Part shown: positions 41,303 to 50,845 of the stretch, one piece after another
How the letters are laid out: every line of letters begins with the position of its first letter
How positions within the stretch are numbered: position 1 is the first letter of the stretch
Source: Phycisphaerae bacterium
GTDB taxonomy: Bacteria > Planctomycetota > Phycisphaerae > UBA1845 > Fen-1342
Reading direction: 5' to 3'
NCBI GenBank assembly: GCA_028277645.1
Contig: JANQFV010000003.1
Coordinates: forward strand, 186,001 to 250,000
DNA length: 64,000 nt
The notes under the pieces: model-generated
Told to the model about the DNA's origin: nothing
The model's database searches: none
Seen by the model: only the letters and a program-made list of their open reading frames with translations
Made by a program: the position numbers and the translations under genes

Positions 41303-43225
41303 ATGACTGATGCTCCGACCATCGTGCTGGGCACCGCCGGTCATATCGACCATGGAAAGAGCCGTCTCGTCGACGCTCTGACCGGAACGCACCCCGATCG
41401 TCTGCCGGAGGAAAAATCGCGTGGCATGACGATCGATCTGGGCTTCGCACACGCGCGCATCGGCGAATGTGACGTTTCATTCGTAGATGTCCCCGGACAC
41501 GAGCGTTTCATTCACAACATGGTAGCGGGAGCGACCGGCGTTGATCTCGCGCTGCTCGTGGTCGCCGCCGACGACTCGGTGATGCCGCAGACGCGGGAGC
41601 ACGCGGAAGTGCTAGCGCTACTGGGTGTCGAGCGCTGCATCGTCACGCTGACCAAGATGGACCTCGTCGATGACGAATGGGCCGACGCGGTCGAAGCCGA
41701 GGTGCGGGAGTTCCTGGACACGCTGGAACTGACGTCCGTCGCGGTCGTCCGTACTTCCGCCGAGACCGGTCGCGGTCTGGACGAACTGCGCCAGGCCATC
41801 GCCGGCGTCGCGACCGATTTGGTCCGGGCGCGGCCGCCATACGGCTGGTTTCGCATGCCCGTCGACCGATCGTTCGTGGTCACTGGACGCGGCACAGTGG
41901 TCACGGGCTCGGTCGCACACGGTGCGCTTGAGCGCGATGCGGAAGTCGAGCTCTGGCCCGCCGGCCAGCGTGTGCGCGTGCGCGACTTGCAGACGCACAA
42001 TGACGATCGCACATCATCCGACGGTCGCATGCGGCTGGCCGCGAACCTCGCCGCCGTCGGAAAGGACGACGTGCAACGCGGCGACGAACTCGCCACGCCG
42101 GGGTACCTTACACCGTCGACGCGCCTGGACGTGTGGATCGAGCGCGTGCGGATGCCAGGGAAGCACACGCGCCAGAACCTGCGCCTGCGGCTGCACATGG
42201 GCACAATGGACGTACTGGCGGAATTGCAGTTGCTCGAACGGCCGGAGGAGCGGAATGTGCGGCGCGTGTTCGCTCAAATTCAAACGGCCGAACCCGTGGT
42301 CGCGACCTGGCACCAACGTTTCGTGCTCCGCGACGAAGCTGCGACGCAGACGCTGGGTGGCGGGAGGATTCTGCGACCACGTGGGCGACGCTGGACACGT
42401 CGGTATCCGCCGCATCTCGAAGGTCTGGAGACGCTGCGGGAAGGATCGCCGCGCGCGCGCCTGGAAGAAGTCATACGCAACGACGGATGGGGCGTGGTGA
42501 GCGATGCACTGCTGTCCAGCGAGGCCGGTCTACGCGACGCCGACGAAGCTGCTCGGCTCGTGCGCAGCCTGCTCGACAAAGGGCTGGTGGTTGCGCTGGA
42601 AAGCGGCGGACAGCGGTTACTCGTGCATCGTGGACAACTCGACGCGCTCAGCGAAGAGCTCGCGCAACGATTGACCGGGTGGCTGGCCGCGAACCCACGA
42701 ACTCCGGGCATCGCGCGTAGCGAGTGGGTGAACTGGATGCCCCGGGCGTGTCCGGATCGGCATCGTTCCGCGTTGTCGGATTGGCTGATCCGGGAAGACC
42801 GTGTCGCGCTGCTCGATGGGCGGGTGGTGCCGGTCGGACACGCGGGCGCACTCGGTAAGGAAGATCAGCAGCTGCTAGAGACGATTCTCGATGAGTTTCA
42901 CGCGGGCGCGTTTCAACCGCCGGGCGAAGATGCGCTGACATGTCGTACCCCGCGAAACGCACGGCGTGTGCGTGAGCTGATCGAACTGGCGGTGACCCGG
43001 GGGCAACTCTGCCGTGTGGCGAACGGCATCTGGCTGCACGCGCAGCGCTGGGAAGAGCTGGTAACCACGGTCACGGAGGTAATTCGCTCGCGCGGTGGGC
43101 TGAAAGTCGCGGATCTGCGCACACTGTTGAACTCGTCGCGGAAATACGTAGTGCCCCTCGCAGAGAAGCTCGATGCAACTGGCGTGACGCGGCGCGTCGG
43201 CGACGAGCGTGTGCTGGCGAAGTAA
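41303..43225 (+). CDS. selB: Selenocysteine-specific elongation factor SelB
   Basis: 640 residues. SelB is the translation factor that brings Sec-tRNA(Sec) to UGA codons next to a SECIS element. It begins with the GTPase motif [19 protein letters not shown] and has [27 protein letters not shown] and TKMDLVDD. Domains II/III carry [12 protein letters not shown]. The C-terminal half contains tandem winged helices (around [63 protein letters not shown]), the part that binds SECIS RNA. I chose ATG 41303 because it begins the GTPase motif; the frame is open upstream to 41195. No clear ribosome site. It pairs functionally with selD at 33 kb. selA and selC are not in the window. Confidence 0.94.
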   Translation: MTDAPTIVLGTAGHIDHGKSRLVDALTGTHPDRLPEEKSRGMTIDLGFAHARIGECDVSFVDVPGHERFIHNMVAGATGVDLALLVVAADDSVMPQTREHAEVLALLGVERCIVTLTKMDLVDDEWADAVEAEVREFLDTLELTSVAVVRTSAETGRGLDELRQAIAGVATDLVRARPPYGWFRMPVDRSFVVTGRGTVVTGSVAHGALERDAEVELWPAGQRVRVRDLQTHNDDRTSSDGRMRLAANLAAVGKDDVQRGDELATPGYLTPSTRLDVWIERVRMPGKHTRQNLRLRLHMGTMDVLAELQLLERPEERNVRRVFAQIQTAEPVVATWHQRFVLRDEAATQTLGGGRILRPRGRRWTRRYPPHLEGLETLREGSPRARLEEVIRNDGWGVVSDALLSSEAGLRDADEAARLVRSLLDKGLVVALESGGQRLLVHRGQLDALSEELAQRLTGWLAANPRTPGIARSEWVNWMPRACPDRHRSALSDWLIREDRVALLDGRVVPVGHAGALGKEDQQLLETILDEFHAGAFQPPGEDALTCRTPRNARRVRELIELAVTRGQLCRVANGIWLHAQRWEELVTTVTEVIRSRGGLKVADLRTLLNSSRKYVVPLAEKLDATGVTRRVGDERVLAK

Positions 43226-43238
43226 GCAGTGCGACAGC

Positions 43239-43838
43239 CTACGGTCGGCGAAGAATCCTGCCGGACTGACCGCAGCAGATGAAATCGAAGCTGTCCATGT
43301 CCCGCACATTTTCCTCGTACCACGCCTCGGCCGCAGCCCAGCGCTGAAGCTGCTCTTCCGGCCAGCCGTGGCCACGATCGCGGAGTCGGATCAGGCAGAG
43401 CTCACGTGGTGTATCCACGTAGATCCTGGCATCGTAGTAGTCCCACAGCTCCGCCCGGCAGGACGTGACACCTTCGATCAAGATAATGCCGCGCGCCTCG
43501 ACTCGCCGCCAATCGGCGAGTGCGTTTCGTTCCCAGTCGTAGATCTGGTAGCGGGCGGTGACGCCGCGAGAAAGCGGCTGCAAAATCTGGTCACGCCAGC
43601 GCTCCCACTCAAAGTTGAGCCGATGCGCCTCTTCCGGTGAAAGCACCGCGCGCTCATCGGGATCCATGACGCGGTAAAGATCGTCGCCATGCACAATCGC
43701 CGCACCCGTAGCAGCGGCCAACTCCTCAGCAAGCGTCGATTTTCCGGAACCGCCGGGGCCGTCGATCGCCACGCACAGGCACTGTCTGCCAACGGAGCGG
43801 AAGGTGAGCCAATCTGCGACGGGTTTGCAGTCAAACAA
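43239..43838 (-). CDS. Uridine-kinase-like P-loop kinase
   Basis: 199 residues. Walker A is GPGGSGKST near residue 28; HGDDLYRVM and a later IEGVT(S/C) fit the uridine kinase/phosphoribulokinase-like group of small-molecule kinases. The segment ARGIILIEGVTSCRAELWDYYDARIYVDTPRELCLIRLRDRG is typical of P-loop kinases that phosphorylate nucleosides or related substrates. The start is a TTG at 43838 with GAGG seven bases upstream. It lies 43 bp after the SDR gene in the same direction. Substrate unknown. Confidence 0.75.
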   Translation of the reverse strand: MFDCKPVADWLTFRSVGRQCLCVAIDGPGGSGKSTLAEELAAATGAAIVHGDDLYRVMDPDERAVLSPEEAHRLNFEWERWRDQILQPLSRGVTARYQIYDWERNALADWRRVEARGIILIEGVTSCRAELWDYYDARIYVDTPRELCLIRLRDRGHGWPEEQLQRWAAAEAWYEENVRDMDSFDFICCGQSGRILRRP

Positions 43839-43881
43839 GGCGCTGCCTCAGCCATTGGTGGACCACGTACCGACTGCGCAC

Positions 43882-44685
43882 TCAGATCGTGGCCCGACAT
43901 GCTCCGCCGTCGACCAGCAGCGACGTCCCCGTGATGTAACTGGCCCGTTCGCTGCACAGGAACACCGCCGCGGCGGCCAGCTCGGCGGGATCGCCCAGGC
44001 GTTTAAGTGGTATGGATGCGGCGAGTTGTTCGAGCTCGTGTGCGGGCGTCGTCCCGTTTTGTGCAGCGCGCACCTCGGCCAACTCGTGAATGCGATCCGT
44101 TTCGTGCGAGCCCGGACAGAGCGTGTTGATCAGGATGTTGTACGGACCAAGCTCCGTCGCAAGCGAACGCGTCAGGCCGGCACAGCCGGGCCGGATGCTG
44201 TTGGACAGGAGTAGCCCGTCGACCGGCTGGCGGATTGAGATGCTCTGGATGTTCACAATCCGTCCCCAGCGCTGCTTCTTCATATGCGGCAAACACAGGC
44301 GGATCAGTCGCACGACGTTGAGCAGTGTGCTCTCGAATGCGGATTGCCATGCCGCGTCGTCCACGGCGTCGAAGTCGCCTGGCGTCGGGCCGCCGGAGTT
44401 CGTCACGAGTACGTGAACCGTGCCCCAGCGGGTGACGGTCTGCTCGACGACGCGCTCGCAGTCGGCGGACTTCGTGACGTCGGCGACGATCGGCAGCGTC
44501 TCAGTTCCGGTTTCCGCGGCGATATCGTCAGCGGCAGCTTGAAGCGTCTCGACAGTGCGAGCGCACATCGCAACGCGGGCACCTTCGGCAGCCAAGGCGC
44601 GGGCGGCCGCACGGCCGAACCCCTTGCTCGCCGCCGCCACGATGGCAATCTTGTCGTTAAGTTCCAGGTTCATATCGCGGGTCAT
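43882..44685 (-). CDS. Divergent short-chain dehydrogenase/reductase
   Basis: 267 residues. Rossmann opening IVAAASKGFGRAAARALAAEG, TNSGGPTPGDF and a typical SDR C-terminus (LGDPAELAAAAVFLCSERASYITG...DGG) are clear. The usual YxxxK catalytic pair is replaced: the region reads LLLSNSIRPGCAGLTRSLATELG, with SNSIR where YSASK is expected. This variant is known in a beta-ketoacyl-reductase-like SDR branch whose activity is uncertain. Starts at ATG 44685 or ATG 44673; neither has a clear ribosome site. It is followed by the small kinase gene and preceded by the propeller gene. Confidence 0.8.
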   Translation of the reverse strand: MTRDMNLELNDKIAIVAAASKGFGRAAARALAAEGARVAMCARTVETLQAAADDIAAETGTETLPIVADVTKSADCERVVEQTVTRWGTVHVLVTNSGGPTPGDFDAVDDAAWQSAFESTLLNVVRLIRLCLPHMKKQRWGRIVNIQSISIRQPVDGLLLSNSIRPGCAGLTRSLATELGPYNILINTLCPGSHETDRIHELAEVRAAQNGTTPAHELEQLAASIPLKRLGDPAELAAAAVFLCSERASYITGTSLLVDGGACRATI

Positions 44686-44718
44686 ACCGCCAAACCGACG
44701 TGGCGCGAAGGGGGATCT

Positions 44719-44740
44719 AAAGCTGTCAGCTAACAGCTTT
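44719..44740. repeat. 8-bp perfect hairpin between propeller and SDR genes
   Basis: AAAGCTGT and ACAGCTTT flank the loop CAGCTA. It lies between the end of the propeller gene (44785) and the SDR start (44685). It lacks a U-tract, so its role as terminator is uncertain. Confidence 0.45.
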
Positions 44741-44784
44741 CATCCGTCAGCCAGAAGATGCCAACCGTCTCACGCGAAGGAAGA

Positions 44785-46083
44785 TCACGGTAACGGAAAC
44801 GCGCGCAACTCGTGCGGCATGACGATAATCACGTGCGCGTCCGTCCAAATCACGTCGCGCACTACGCCCGTTGCGCCGTCCAGCTTCCACGTTGCGCAAT
44901 TATCGTCGCCTTCGCCCGACTCGGCGCTGGGATCGTCAACAGTAACGCGGGCCATCCGAAGTCCGCTCGTGCCGGCACCACGCGTCTGGCGGACGACATA
45001 CAGCTTCGAATGGCGCACTGCCGCCGCGATGCTGCGCGTGCGCGGGTCGAGCTGGTGCGCGCGGACGCGTCCGGTGTGGCGGTCGAACACGATCGCGCCG
45101 AGTTCGTCCGTCCCCAACAGGTTGTCGCCGCAAACTTCCAACGTCAGCAGGTCGAGCCCTACGGGGTGTAAGCGATCGCGCGGCCAGCGCCGCTCGTTGT
45201 TCAGCAAGTCGTGCGCAATGGGCCGGGGGCCGTCGGTGAAGTAGAGCAGAAGTTCGTTCGGCGCATCCGTTACCTGAACCGCCGCGCGACGAATGTGGTG
45301 TATATCGATGTCGAACCGGCGTGGCGGCGCGTTCGCGGTCCAAAGCTGCGACTCGATCGCATTGACCGTGAGCAGGCCGCGCGTGGTGAGGCCACTCCAG
45401 ATCGGCCAGGTGTCGCCCAGGTCGAGGCGGCGCAATTCGGGTCGCCTACCGGAAACCTCAATAAACGCGGCTTCGAGCCGCTTACCCACCTTCTGCAAGA
45501 TCACAGCTCGGTCGCGTAGCACGAAGAGCTCCACGAAGGCATGTTTACCGACGGACAGCGTCCATACCTGTTTACCATTGGTGTAGTCGAATAGCGCTAC
45601 CGAGCCCTGGCTGTGCAGCGCCAGCAGCCCGTGCTCGGAGTGCGCCACCACCGTCCAACCCTGCAGAACTTCGGGATCTCCGGGAAACTCTGCGCGGACC
45701 GGTTCGGCTGGGCCGTGCCGCCAGCGCTGCTCACACGTGGGGCCGGTGGAGATCGCGCGGATGGTGTGCCGGCTGAATGTGCAGAACACGTCGGTTCCCG
45801 CGGGTGGTGTGCCCTGGGCGGGGCTGGCTCCGCGCCCAACGTGCAGGGGCTCATCGAGCCGTGCGATGCCCGTGGCGGCATCGAGGATGAAGAGCTGGTG
45901 GTCACGCGTCGCCACGGTTAACTGCTTCATCTCGCCGTCAACGGCTCTGCACCAATCGACTACGCCGTCGTGCTGCCACGACCACATGGCATCGAGTTCG
46001 ACGTCGTCCGCGTATGCCGGAAGCGCAAGCACGACGAGCAGCGTCAGCATCCGCGGCACATTCATGATTCGCGCAGCGGTCAC
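44785..46083 (-). CDS. Secreted PQQ-like beta-propeller protein
   Basis: 432 residues. An N-terminal signal (MLTLLVVLALPAYA) is followed by repeated propeller strands such as QLFILDAATGIARL, SVALFDYTNGKQVWTLSVG and GAIVFDRHTGRVRAHQLD, the pattern of PQQ-like repeats. No catalytic site can be named. The GTG at 46083 overlaps the glycerate-kinase stop by GTGA and has GGAG eight bases upstream, which supports translational coupling; ATG 46065 is an alternative closer to the signal peptide. Position in the pdxJ-to-SDR run suggests co-transcription. Confidence 0.7.
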   Translation of the reverse strand: MTAARIMNVPRMLTLLVVLALPAYADDVELDAMWSWQHDGVVDWCRAVDGEMKQLTVATRDHQLFILDAATGIARLDEPLHVGRGASPAQGTPPAGTDVFCTFSRHTIRAISTGPTCEQRWRHGPAEPVRAEFPGDPEVLQGWTVVAHSEHGLLALHSQGSVALFDYTNGKQVWTLSVGKHAFVELFVLRDRAVILQKVGKRLEAAFIEVSGRRPELRRLDLGDTWPIWSGLTTRGLLTVNAIESQLWTANAPPRRFDIDIHHIRRAAVQVTDAPNELLLYFTDGPRPIAHDLLNNERRWPRDRLHPVGLDLLTLEVCGDNLLGTDELGAIVFDRHTGRVRAHQLDPRTRSIAAAVRHSKLYVVRQTRGAGTSGLRMARVTVDDPSAESGEGDDNCATWKLDGATGVVRDVIWTDAHVIIVMPHELRAFPLP

Positions 46084-47210
46084 CGGAGGGACTCCAGTGT
46101 GGATTGCGCCGCGGCCGTGAGATTACTCACGGTTTTGCGCAGGGCGATTTCGAGCGATTCGTCGGACGGTGAGATGGTGACCACGCGCGCCAGTCCCAGG
46201 GCTTGCCGGAGATCTTCGATCGTTCGATCTGAGCGCGTGGCGATCGCACCGACGAACGCCCAAACCGGAGTGTCCACCTCCGTCGCCAGGCGCGCCACGC
46301 CGGCCACGACCTTGCCGGACGCCGTCTGGTCGTCGAGCCGCCCCTCGCCAGTGAGACAGAGATCGCATTCGGCGAGCGCCGCCGGCAAATGTACGTGTTC
46401 GGCGACGACCTCGAAGCCCGAACGGATGCGTGCACCGGCCAGGACCTCCAGGCCCGCGGGTAGACCGCCCGCGGCGCCGGATCCAGCCAGCGCGGCCACG
46501 TCGCTGCCCGACTGTTCGCTCATCACACGAGCCCACTGTGCCAATCCTACTTCGAGTTGAGCGACGTCTGCGCTGTCAGCGCCCTTCTGCGGCCCGAATA
46601 CGGTAGCGGCGCCGCGTTCGCCGAGCAGTGGGTTGTCAACGTCGTAGAGGACTTCGATCGATGGCGTGTCGGTTGGGCCACGTACGGCCCCGATCCGGCT
46701 CAGGTCTGCGCCGCACAGTGGTTTTGTCATACGCGCGCCATTCAGATCGTCGAACTCCCAACCTAATGCCTGGAGACAGCCTACGCCCCCGTCGACCGTC
46801 GCTGAGCCGCCTACGCACAGCAGAATTCGCGTGCAGCCCACATCACGGGCCGCGGCAAGTAACTGTCCTGTGCCATAACTGGTGGTACGCAGCGCATGGC
46901 GTTCATCCGGCTTTAGCAACGCCAGCCCCGACGCCTCGGCCATTTCGACGATCGCCAGCCCCGCAGTGTCAGCGAACCACCAACGCGCGGTGCGCTCACG
47001 ACTCAGCGGGTCGAGCACGGCCGTCGTACGCTCATCAGCATCGAGTGCATTCGCGAGGATCGCGCCGGTCCCCTCGCCGCCGTCGCCCAGCGGGCATTCG
47101 TTGATCACTGCGGCTGGCAGCGCTGCCCGTACCCCCTGCGCCAAAGCCGCCGCCGCCTGTTCCGCGGTGACGGCGTCTTTGAACTTGTCGGGCGCGATCA
47201 GGATTTTCAC
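46080..47210 (-). CDS. Glycerate kinase (GlxK/GarK type)
   Basis: 376 residues, normal for bacterial glycerate 2-kinases, which phosphorylate D-glycerate and feed it into glycolysis. Family motifs are MKILIAPDKFKDAVTAEQAA, PLGDGGEGTGAIL, VGGSATVDGGVGCLQALG and TGEGRLDDQTASGKV. The GTG start overlaps the lpxA stop by GTGA, and the stop overlaps the propeller start by GTGA. No glyoxylate or hydroxypyruvate genes are nearby. Confidence 0.92.
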   Translation of the reverse strand: MKILIAPDKFKDAVTAEQAAAALAQGVRAALPAAVINECPLGDGGEGTGAILANALDADERTTAVLDPLSRERTARWWFADTAGLAIVEMAEASGLALLKPDERHALRTTSYGTGQLLAAARDVGCTRILLCVGGSATVDGGVGCLQALGWEFDDLNGARMTKPLCGADLSRIGAVRGPTDTPSIEVLYDVDNPLLGERGAATVFGPQKGADSADVAQLEVGLAQWARVMSEQSGSDVAALAGSGAAGGLPAGLEVLAGARIRSGFEVVAEHVHLPAALAECDLCLTGEGRLDDQTASGKVVAGVARLATEVDTPVWAFVGAIATRSDRTIEDLRQALGLARVVTISPSDESLEIALRKTVSNLTAAAQSTLESLR

Positions 47211-48019
47211 AGTTCGGCATCCGAACCCGCATTCGGCCGACTGCCGCGCGGTCCGGCCTGGAAGCCACGCTTGGACGGCGCCTGCAGGAACGCGACCAGT
47301 CGGCGCCCAGGCTCGGTGCGCACCATCTCGGCGACCTGGGTAATGGCCTCGGGAAAGTGCAGACCGCCGCGGTAGAGCGTGCGGTAGGCCGCACGCAGCT
47401 CGGCACGCTCTTCCGTCGAAAAGCCCGCGCGGCGCAAGCCCACGACGTTCGTCCCGGCGACGTACGTCGGCCGCGCGACGAGCATGAACGGCGGCACATC
47501 CTTCGAAATACCCGTAGCGCCGGCGAGCATGGCGCGCTCGCCGATGCGCGCAAATTGGTGTACGCCCGCCATGCCCGCAATGAACGCGTGATCACCGACC
47601 TCGACATGCCCGGACAGCAGCGCGCCGTTGACCATGATCACGTTGTTACCGACCTCACAGTTGTGGCCGATGTGCGCAGTCGACATCAGGTAACACTCGC
47701 GGCCGACGACGGTCGTGCTGCCGGGGATTGTGCCGCGGTGAATCGATGCGTGCTCGCGGACGACTGTGCCGGCGCCGACCACGGTATAGCTCGGCTCGCC
47801 GGCCCACTTGAGATCCTGCGGCCAGTGTCCCACGACGGCGAACGGGTGAATGATGCAGCCGGCCTCCAGCGTCGTTCCGGTGGCGACGTACGCGTGCGGC
47901 AGCAGTTGCACGTCCGCACCGATTCGGCAGCCCGGTTCGACGATGGCGTAGGCGCCGATGTCGGCGGATGGATCTATCTCGGCACTGGAATCTACAACGG
48001 CGGTGGGGTGAATTGGCAT
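47207..48019 (-). CDS. lpxA: Acyl-[ACP]--UDP-N-acetylglucosamine O-acyltransferase (LpxA)
   Basis: 270 residues from ATG 48019. LpxA puts the first acyl chain on UDP-GlcNAc in lipid A synthesis. The left-handed beta-helix of hexapeptide repeats begins at IHPTAVVDSSAEIDPSADIG; the catalytic histidine is in MSTAHIGHNCEVGN; MAGVHQFARIGERAM is the LpxA signature; the C-terminal helical domain follows. The frame is open upstream to 48094, but that stretch overlaps a REP-like palindrome and does not look coding. The stop overlaps the glycerate-kinase start. Together with lptD it indicates LPS. The LpxC and LpxD genes are not in the window. Confidence 0.9.
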   Translation of the reverse strand: MPIHPTAVVDSSAEIDPSADIGAYAIVEPGCRIGADVQLLPHAYVATGTTLEAGCIIHPFAVVGHWPQDLKWAGEPSYTVVGAGTVVREHASIHRGTIPGSTTVVGRECYLMSTAHIGHNCEVGNNVIMVNGALLSGHVEVGDHAFIAGMAGVHQFARIGERAMLAGATGISKDVPPFMLVARPTYVAGTNVVGLRRAGFSTEERAELRAAYRTLYRGGLHFPEAITQVAEMVRTEPGRRLVAFLQAPSKRGFQAGPRGSRPNAGSDAEL

Positions 48020-48048
48020 CGTAATGTGGCTGACTCGTACACCAGGAA

Positions 48049-48065
48049 GGCGGGTGGAACCCGCC
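48049..48065. repeat. Short REP-like palindrome GGCGGGT-GGA-ACCCGCC
   Basis: A 7-bp stem (48049-48055 with 48059-48065) and a 3-base loop lie in the 96-bp gap between the CodA-like gene and lpxA. The sequence with its flanks resembles short palindromes I have seen repeated in other GC-rich genomes; no second copy was noted in this window. Confidence 0.4.
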
Positions 48066-48115
48066 CTACTCTGCGACGGGTGCATTCCGGCCAATATCGC
48101 TCGGGCGCGATTGTA

Positions 48116-49372
48116 TCAGCGGTCGTTACTGTCGTCGCCGTGCAGCGTGCCGGTAACCAGGCGACCGGCGTGCAGAACCGCGAGCGGCCGCGGTCGCTCG
48201 GCGATGAGATCGGGAATCGACTCCACGGACCAGACGGCCAAGTTCGCGGGGGCCTGCGGTTCCGGTCTGTGGTGTCCGAGGCCCAGCACCTTGCCCGCTT
48301 CGCAGCAGACCATCTGCATGGCCTGCTCCAGACGTTCCGGGCTGGTCATGTGCTCCGCGTGCGCCAGGAGGAACACCTGCTCCAACATCTGCCCGCGGCC
48401 GAACGGGTAGAACACGTCACGAATGCAATCCTGCCCGGCTCCGCACGTAATGCCGGCGTCGATCAACTGCCGAATGCGTGTCAGGCCGCGTCGCTTGGGA
48501 TAGCCGTCATAACGTCCCTGGAGGTGCAGGTTCACACCCGGGTTGGTAACCACCATGATCTGTGCTTCGCGCAGCAGGTCGATGACGCGCGCTGCGTAGA
48601 CATCGTCGTAGCTGCTCAGCGCGCAGACGTGCGAGGCCGTCACGCGCCCCTGCCAGCCGCGCTCGATCGTCAGCGCGGCGAGTTGCTCGGTGAACATGCT
48701 GCCCGGATCATCGGTCTCGTCGACGTGTACATCGACGTTCGCATCGAACTCGGCGGCCAGATCGAACACCAGTTCCAAATGCCGGTGACCATCCTGCGGC
48801 GTGCGCTCGATGTGCGGGATGCCCCCTACCAGATCTACGCCGGACTTCATGGCGCTGCGCATGAACTCCACGGCGCCTGGGTCGCGAATCAAGCCGTCTT
48901 GCGGAAACGCCGTCAGCAGCAGCTTGCAGATGTCGCGCGTCGCCTCGCGCGCCGCGAGCACACCTTCGCACAAACGCAGCTCGGCGGCCGACGATACATC
49001 CACGTGGCTGCGCAGGATGCCCGTGCCGAAACTGACTTCGGCCAGAATCGCCCGGCGGGCGCGATCGCGGGTGTTCTCAGCGGTGATCTGTGGCTTAGCG
49101 TGCGACCAGAGCTCGATTGCCTCGCGCAGCGTGCCCGACTTGTTCGGCGGCACCAGCTCGATCGAGTGTGCCAGATCGAGATGAACGTGGGCGTCGACCA
49201 GCGACGGCGTCAGGAAGCCGCCGGCCGCGTCGATTGTGCCGTCTGCCAGGCGCGGCTTCGTCGAAGTCTGTTCAACTTCCTCGATATGGCTGATGCGCCC
49301 CCCGGCCAGTTGAAATCGCCACAGCCCCGGTGCCAGACGCCGGCGAACGTTGACGATCTCAGCGATCTTCAT
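48116..49372 (-). CDS. Cytosine deaminase-like amidohydrolase (CodA family)
   Basis: 418 residues, the usual length. It resembles E. coli CodA: DAHVHLDLAH (metal site), SHVDVSSAAELRLCEG, GGIPHIERTPQDGHRHLELVFDLAAEFDANVDVHVDETDDP, NLHLQGRYDGYPKRRGLTRIRQL and CGAGQDCIRDVFYPFGRGQM. CodA-type enzymes deaminate cytosine or isoguanine; the exact base cannot be told. ATG 49372 overlaps the pdxJ stop by ATGA. lpxA follows 96 bp later. Confidence 0.88.
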   Translation of the reverse strand: MKIAEIVNVRRRLAPGLWRFQLAGGRISHIEEVEQTSTKPRLADGTIDAAGGFLTPSLVDAHVHLDLAHSIELVPPNKSGTLREAIELWSHAKPQITAENTRDRARRAILAEVSFGTGILRSHVDVSSAAELRLCEGVLAAREATRDICKLLLTAFPQDGLIRDPGAVEFMRSAMKSGVDLVGGIPHIERTPQDGHRHLELVFDLAAEFDANVDVHVDETDDPGSMFTEQLAALTIERGWQGRVTASHVCALSSYDDVYAARVIDLLREAQIMVVTNPGVNLHLQGRYDGYPKRRGLTRIRQLIDAGITCGAGQDCIRDVFYPFGRGQMLEQVFLLAHAEHMTSPERLEQAMQMVCCEAGKVLGLGHHRPEPQAPANLAVWSVESIPDLIAERPRPLAVLHAGRLVTGTLHGDDSNDR

Positions 49373-50145
49373 GGCATCACCAGGTCACCCTGTTCGTCCC
49401 TCAGATCATACGCCGCTGCGCGCTGGGCGGCACCGTTGAGCAGGTCCTTCATCTCACGTACGGCTTCCCGCAGCCCGGAGAACATGGCCCGCGCAACGAT
49501 GCTGTGTCCGATGTTGAACTCTGAAAACGCTCCCAGCTCGGCGATCGGCTCGATGTTGCGATAGGTCAGACCGTGACCGGCATGAACATCGAGTCCCAGT
49601 TTCCACCCGGTTTCCACCGCGCGCACTAGCCGGTCGAGCGCTTGTGAGAACGCCGCATCGTCTTTCGCATGTGCGTATTCGCCGGTCCACAGCTCGACCG
49701 CGTCAAACCCGCACTCCGCCGACGCGCGAAGCTGCGTTTCGTCCGGCTCGATGAATGCACTCAGCAAGCAGCCAGCCCTACGGAGCCTTGTGACGACCGG
49801 CTTGATGCGACGTTTGAGGCGCGTGACATTCAGCCCGCCCTCGGTGGTGAGCTCCTGGCGGCGTTCGGGGACGAGCGTACACTGGTCGGGCTTCAGGCGG
49901 ACAGCGATCTTGACGATCTCCGGCGCAATCGCCATTTCCAGGTTGAGCTTGGAAGCCACGGTCTGTTTGAGCAACTCTGCGTCGCGGTCGGTAATATGGC
50001 GGCGATCCTCGCGCAGGTGGATCGTGATGCCGTCCGCCCCGCCGAGTTCGGCCTGCACCGCTGCCCACACCGGATCGGGCTCGTCCGCTCCCCGCGCCTG
50101 CCGTACCGTTGCCACGTGATCGATGTTGACGCCGAGCTTGTTCAT
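49369..50145 (-). CDS. pdxJ: Pyridoxine 5'-phosphate synthase PdxJ
   Basis: 258 residues from ATG 50145, with GGAGG nine bases upstream. PdxJ condenses 1-deoxy-D-xylulose 5-phosphate with amino-acetone phosphate in vitamin B6 synthesis. Motifs: KLGVNIDHVATVRQARG at the start, GGADGITIHLREDRRHI, the glutamate region NLEMA, ELWTGEYAH, and DVHAGHGLTYRNI. The C-terminal tail beyond FNIGHSIVARAMFSGL is slightly long. The frame is open upstream to 50715 but that part is anti-sense to the next membrane-protein gene. It begins the minus-strand run pdxJ, CodA-like, lpxA, glycerate kinase and so on. Confidence 0.95.
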   Translation of the reverse strand: MNKLGVNIDHVATVRQARGADEPDPVWAAVQAELGGADGITIHLREDRRHITDRDAELLKQTVASKLNLEMAIAPEIVKIAVRLKPDQCTLVPERRQELTTEGGLNVTRLKRRIKPVVTRLRRAGCLLSAFIEPDETQLRASAECGFDAVELWTGEYAHAKDDAAFSQALDRLVRAVETGWKLGLDVHAGHGLTYRNIEPIAELGAFSEFNIGHSIVARAMFSGLREAVREMKDLLNGAAQRAAAYDLRDEQGDLVMP

Positions 50146-50308
50146 TCCGCGGAACCTCCAGATGCGACAGCCATATGGTACCGATAAATCACCCACTCTG
50201 TGAATCCCAGTGCGCCGCGCCGCCGCGGCGAGCGCGATTGGAGCGGGCACGGAAAAGGACCGCCCTGAAACTGCCCGATAGTGAAGATGGCCAGTGGAGG
50301 TTGCAGAC

Positions 50309-50749
50309 GTGAACAAGCATGTTGATCTCGAGCGCAAGGTCCGGAACGCGATCTGGTTTGCCCGGTTCGCTACGTTCATCTTCGGATTCGGTCTGCTGAT
50401 CTGGGGGCTGGCGCCGGTCATCATGCGCATCCTCAGCAGCGGCGAACTACCGTCGCAGACTGCTCTGACCACCGGCGGCGTAACACTGATTGTGGGCGCC
50501 GGATTTCTGGTGCTCGCGATGTTGATCGGCCGGGCAGCCTGGGCGCTCTGGCTGACGTTCACCCTCTCGCTGGTGCTGCTCATCGCGTGCCTGGCGTTGA
50601 ACCTCGGGCTCATCGACCAGTCCACCCCTTCGCTCTTCCCGCTGTTGCTTGCATTGGGTACGGCGTCAACGTGCTGGCTCGCACTAGAAGCACGGCGGCA
50701 GGTCGTACGCTCCATGACCGCGCGCTGGGTGCCGCAGACTCAGGTTTAG
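50309..50749 (+). CDS. Hypothetical membrane protein, four helices
   Basis: About 146 residues, four predicted membrane helices separated by short loops (IWFARFATFIFGFGLLIWGL; LTTGGVTLIVGAGFLVLAML; LWLTFTLSLVLLIACLAL; LLLALGTASTCWLAL). No family recognised. The start GTG 50309 has GGAGG eight bases upstream; the GTG at 50294 is five codons further up and lacks a site. It is divergent from pdxJ and lies 96 bp before the nitrilase-like gene. Confidence 0.7.
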   Translation: MNKHVDLERKVRNAIWFARFATFIFGFGLLIWGLAPVIMRILSSGELPSQTALTTGGVTLIVGAGFLVLAMLIGRAAWALWLTFTLSLVLLIACLALNLGLIDQSTPSLFPLLLALGTASTCWLALEARRQVVRSMTARWVPQTQV

Positions 50750-50845
50750 TCAGTTCCGCACGCACCGACACGGGACGGTGACCGGCAACGTGGTGCGCTG
50801 CGTCGCGGGCTTGACCCGATACCAGCAAACTGCCCTACTACGGTC

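Noticed and set aside
48020..48094. Longer LpxA N-terminus from TTG 48094 or ATG 48085
   Set aside because: The extra residues are encoded by the palindrome region and do not match LpxA; ATG 48019 begins the hexapeptide repeats.
47357..49564. 735-residue open frame on the plus strand
   Set aside because: It is antisense to lpxA and the CodA-like gene, both with clear homology; its protein is rich in Arg/His/Val of the sort produced by mirror frames in GC-rich genes, and no family is recognised.
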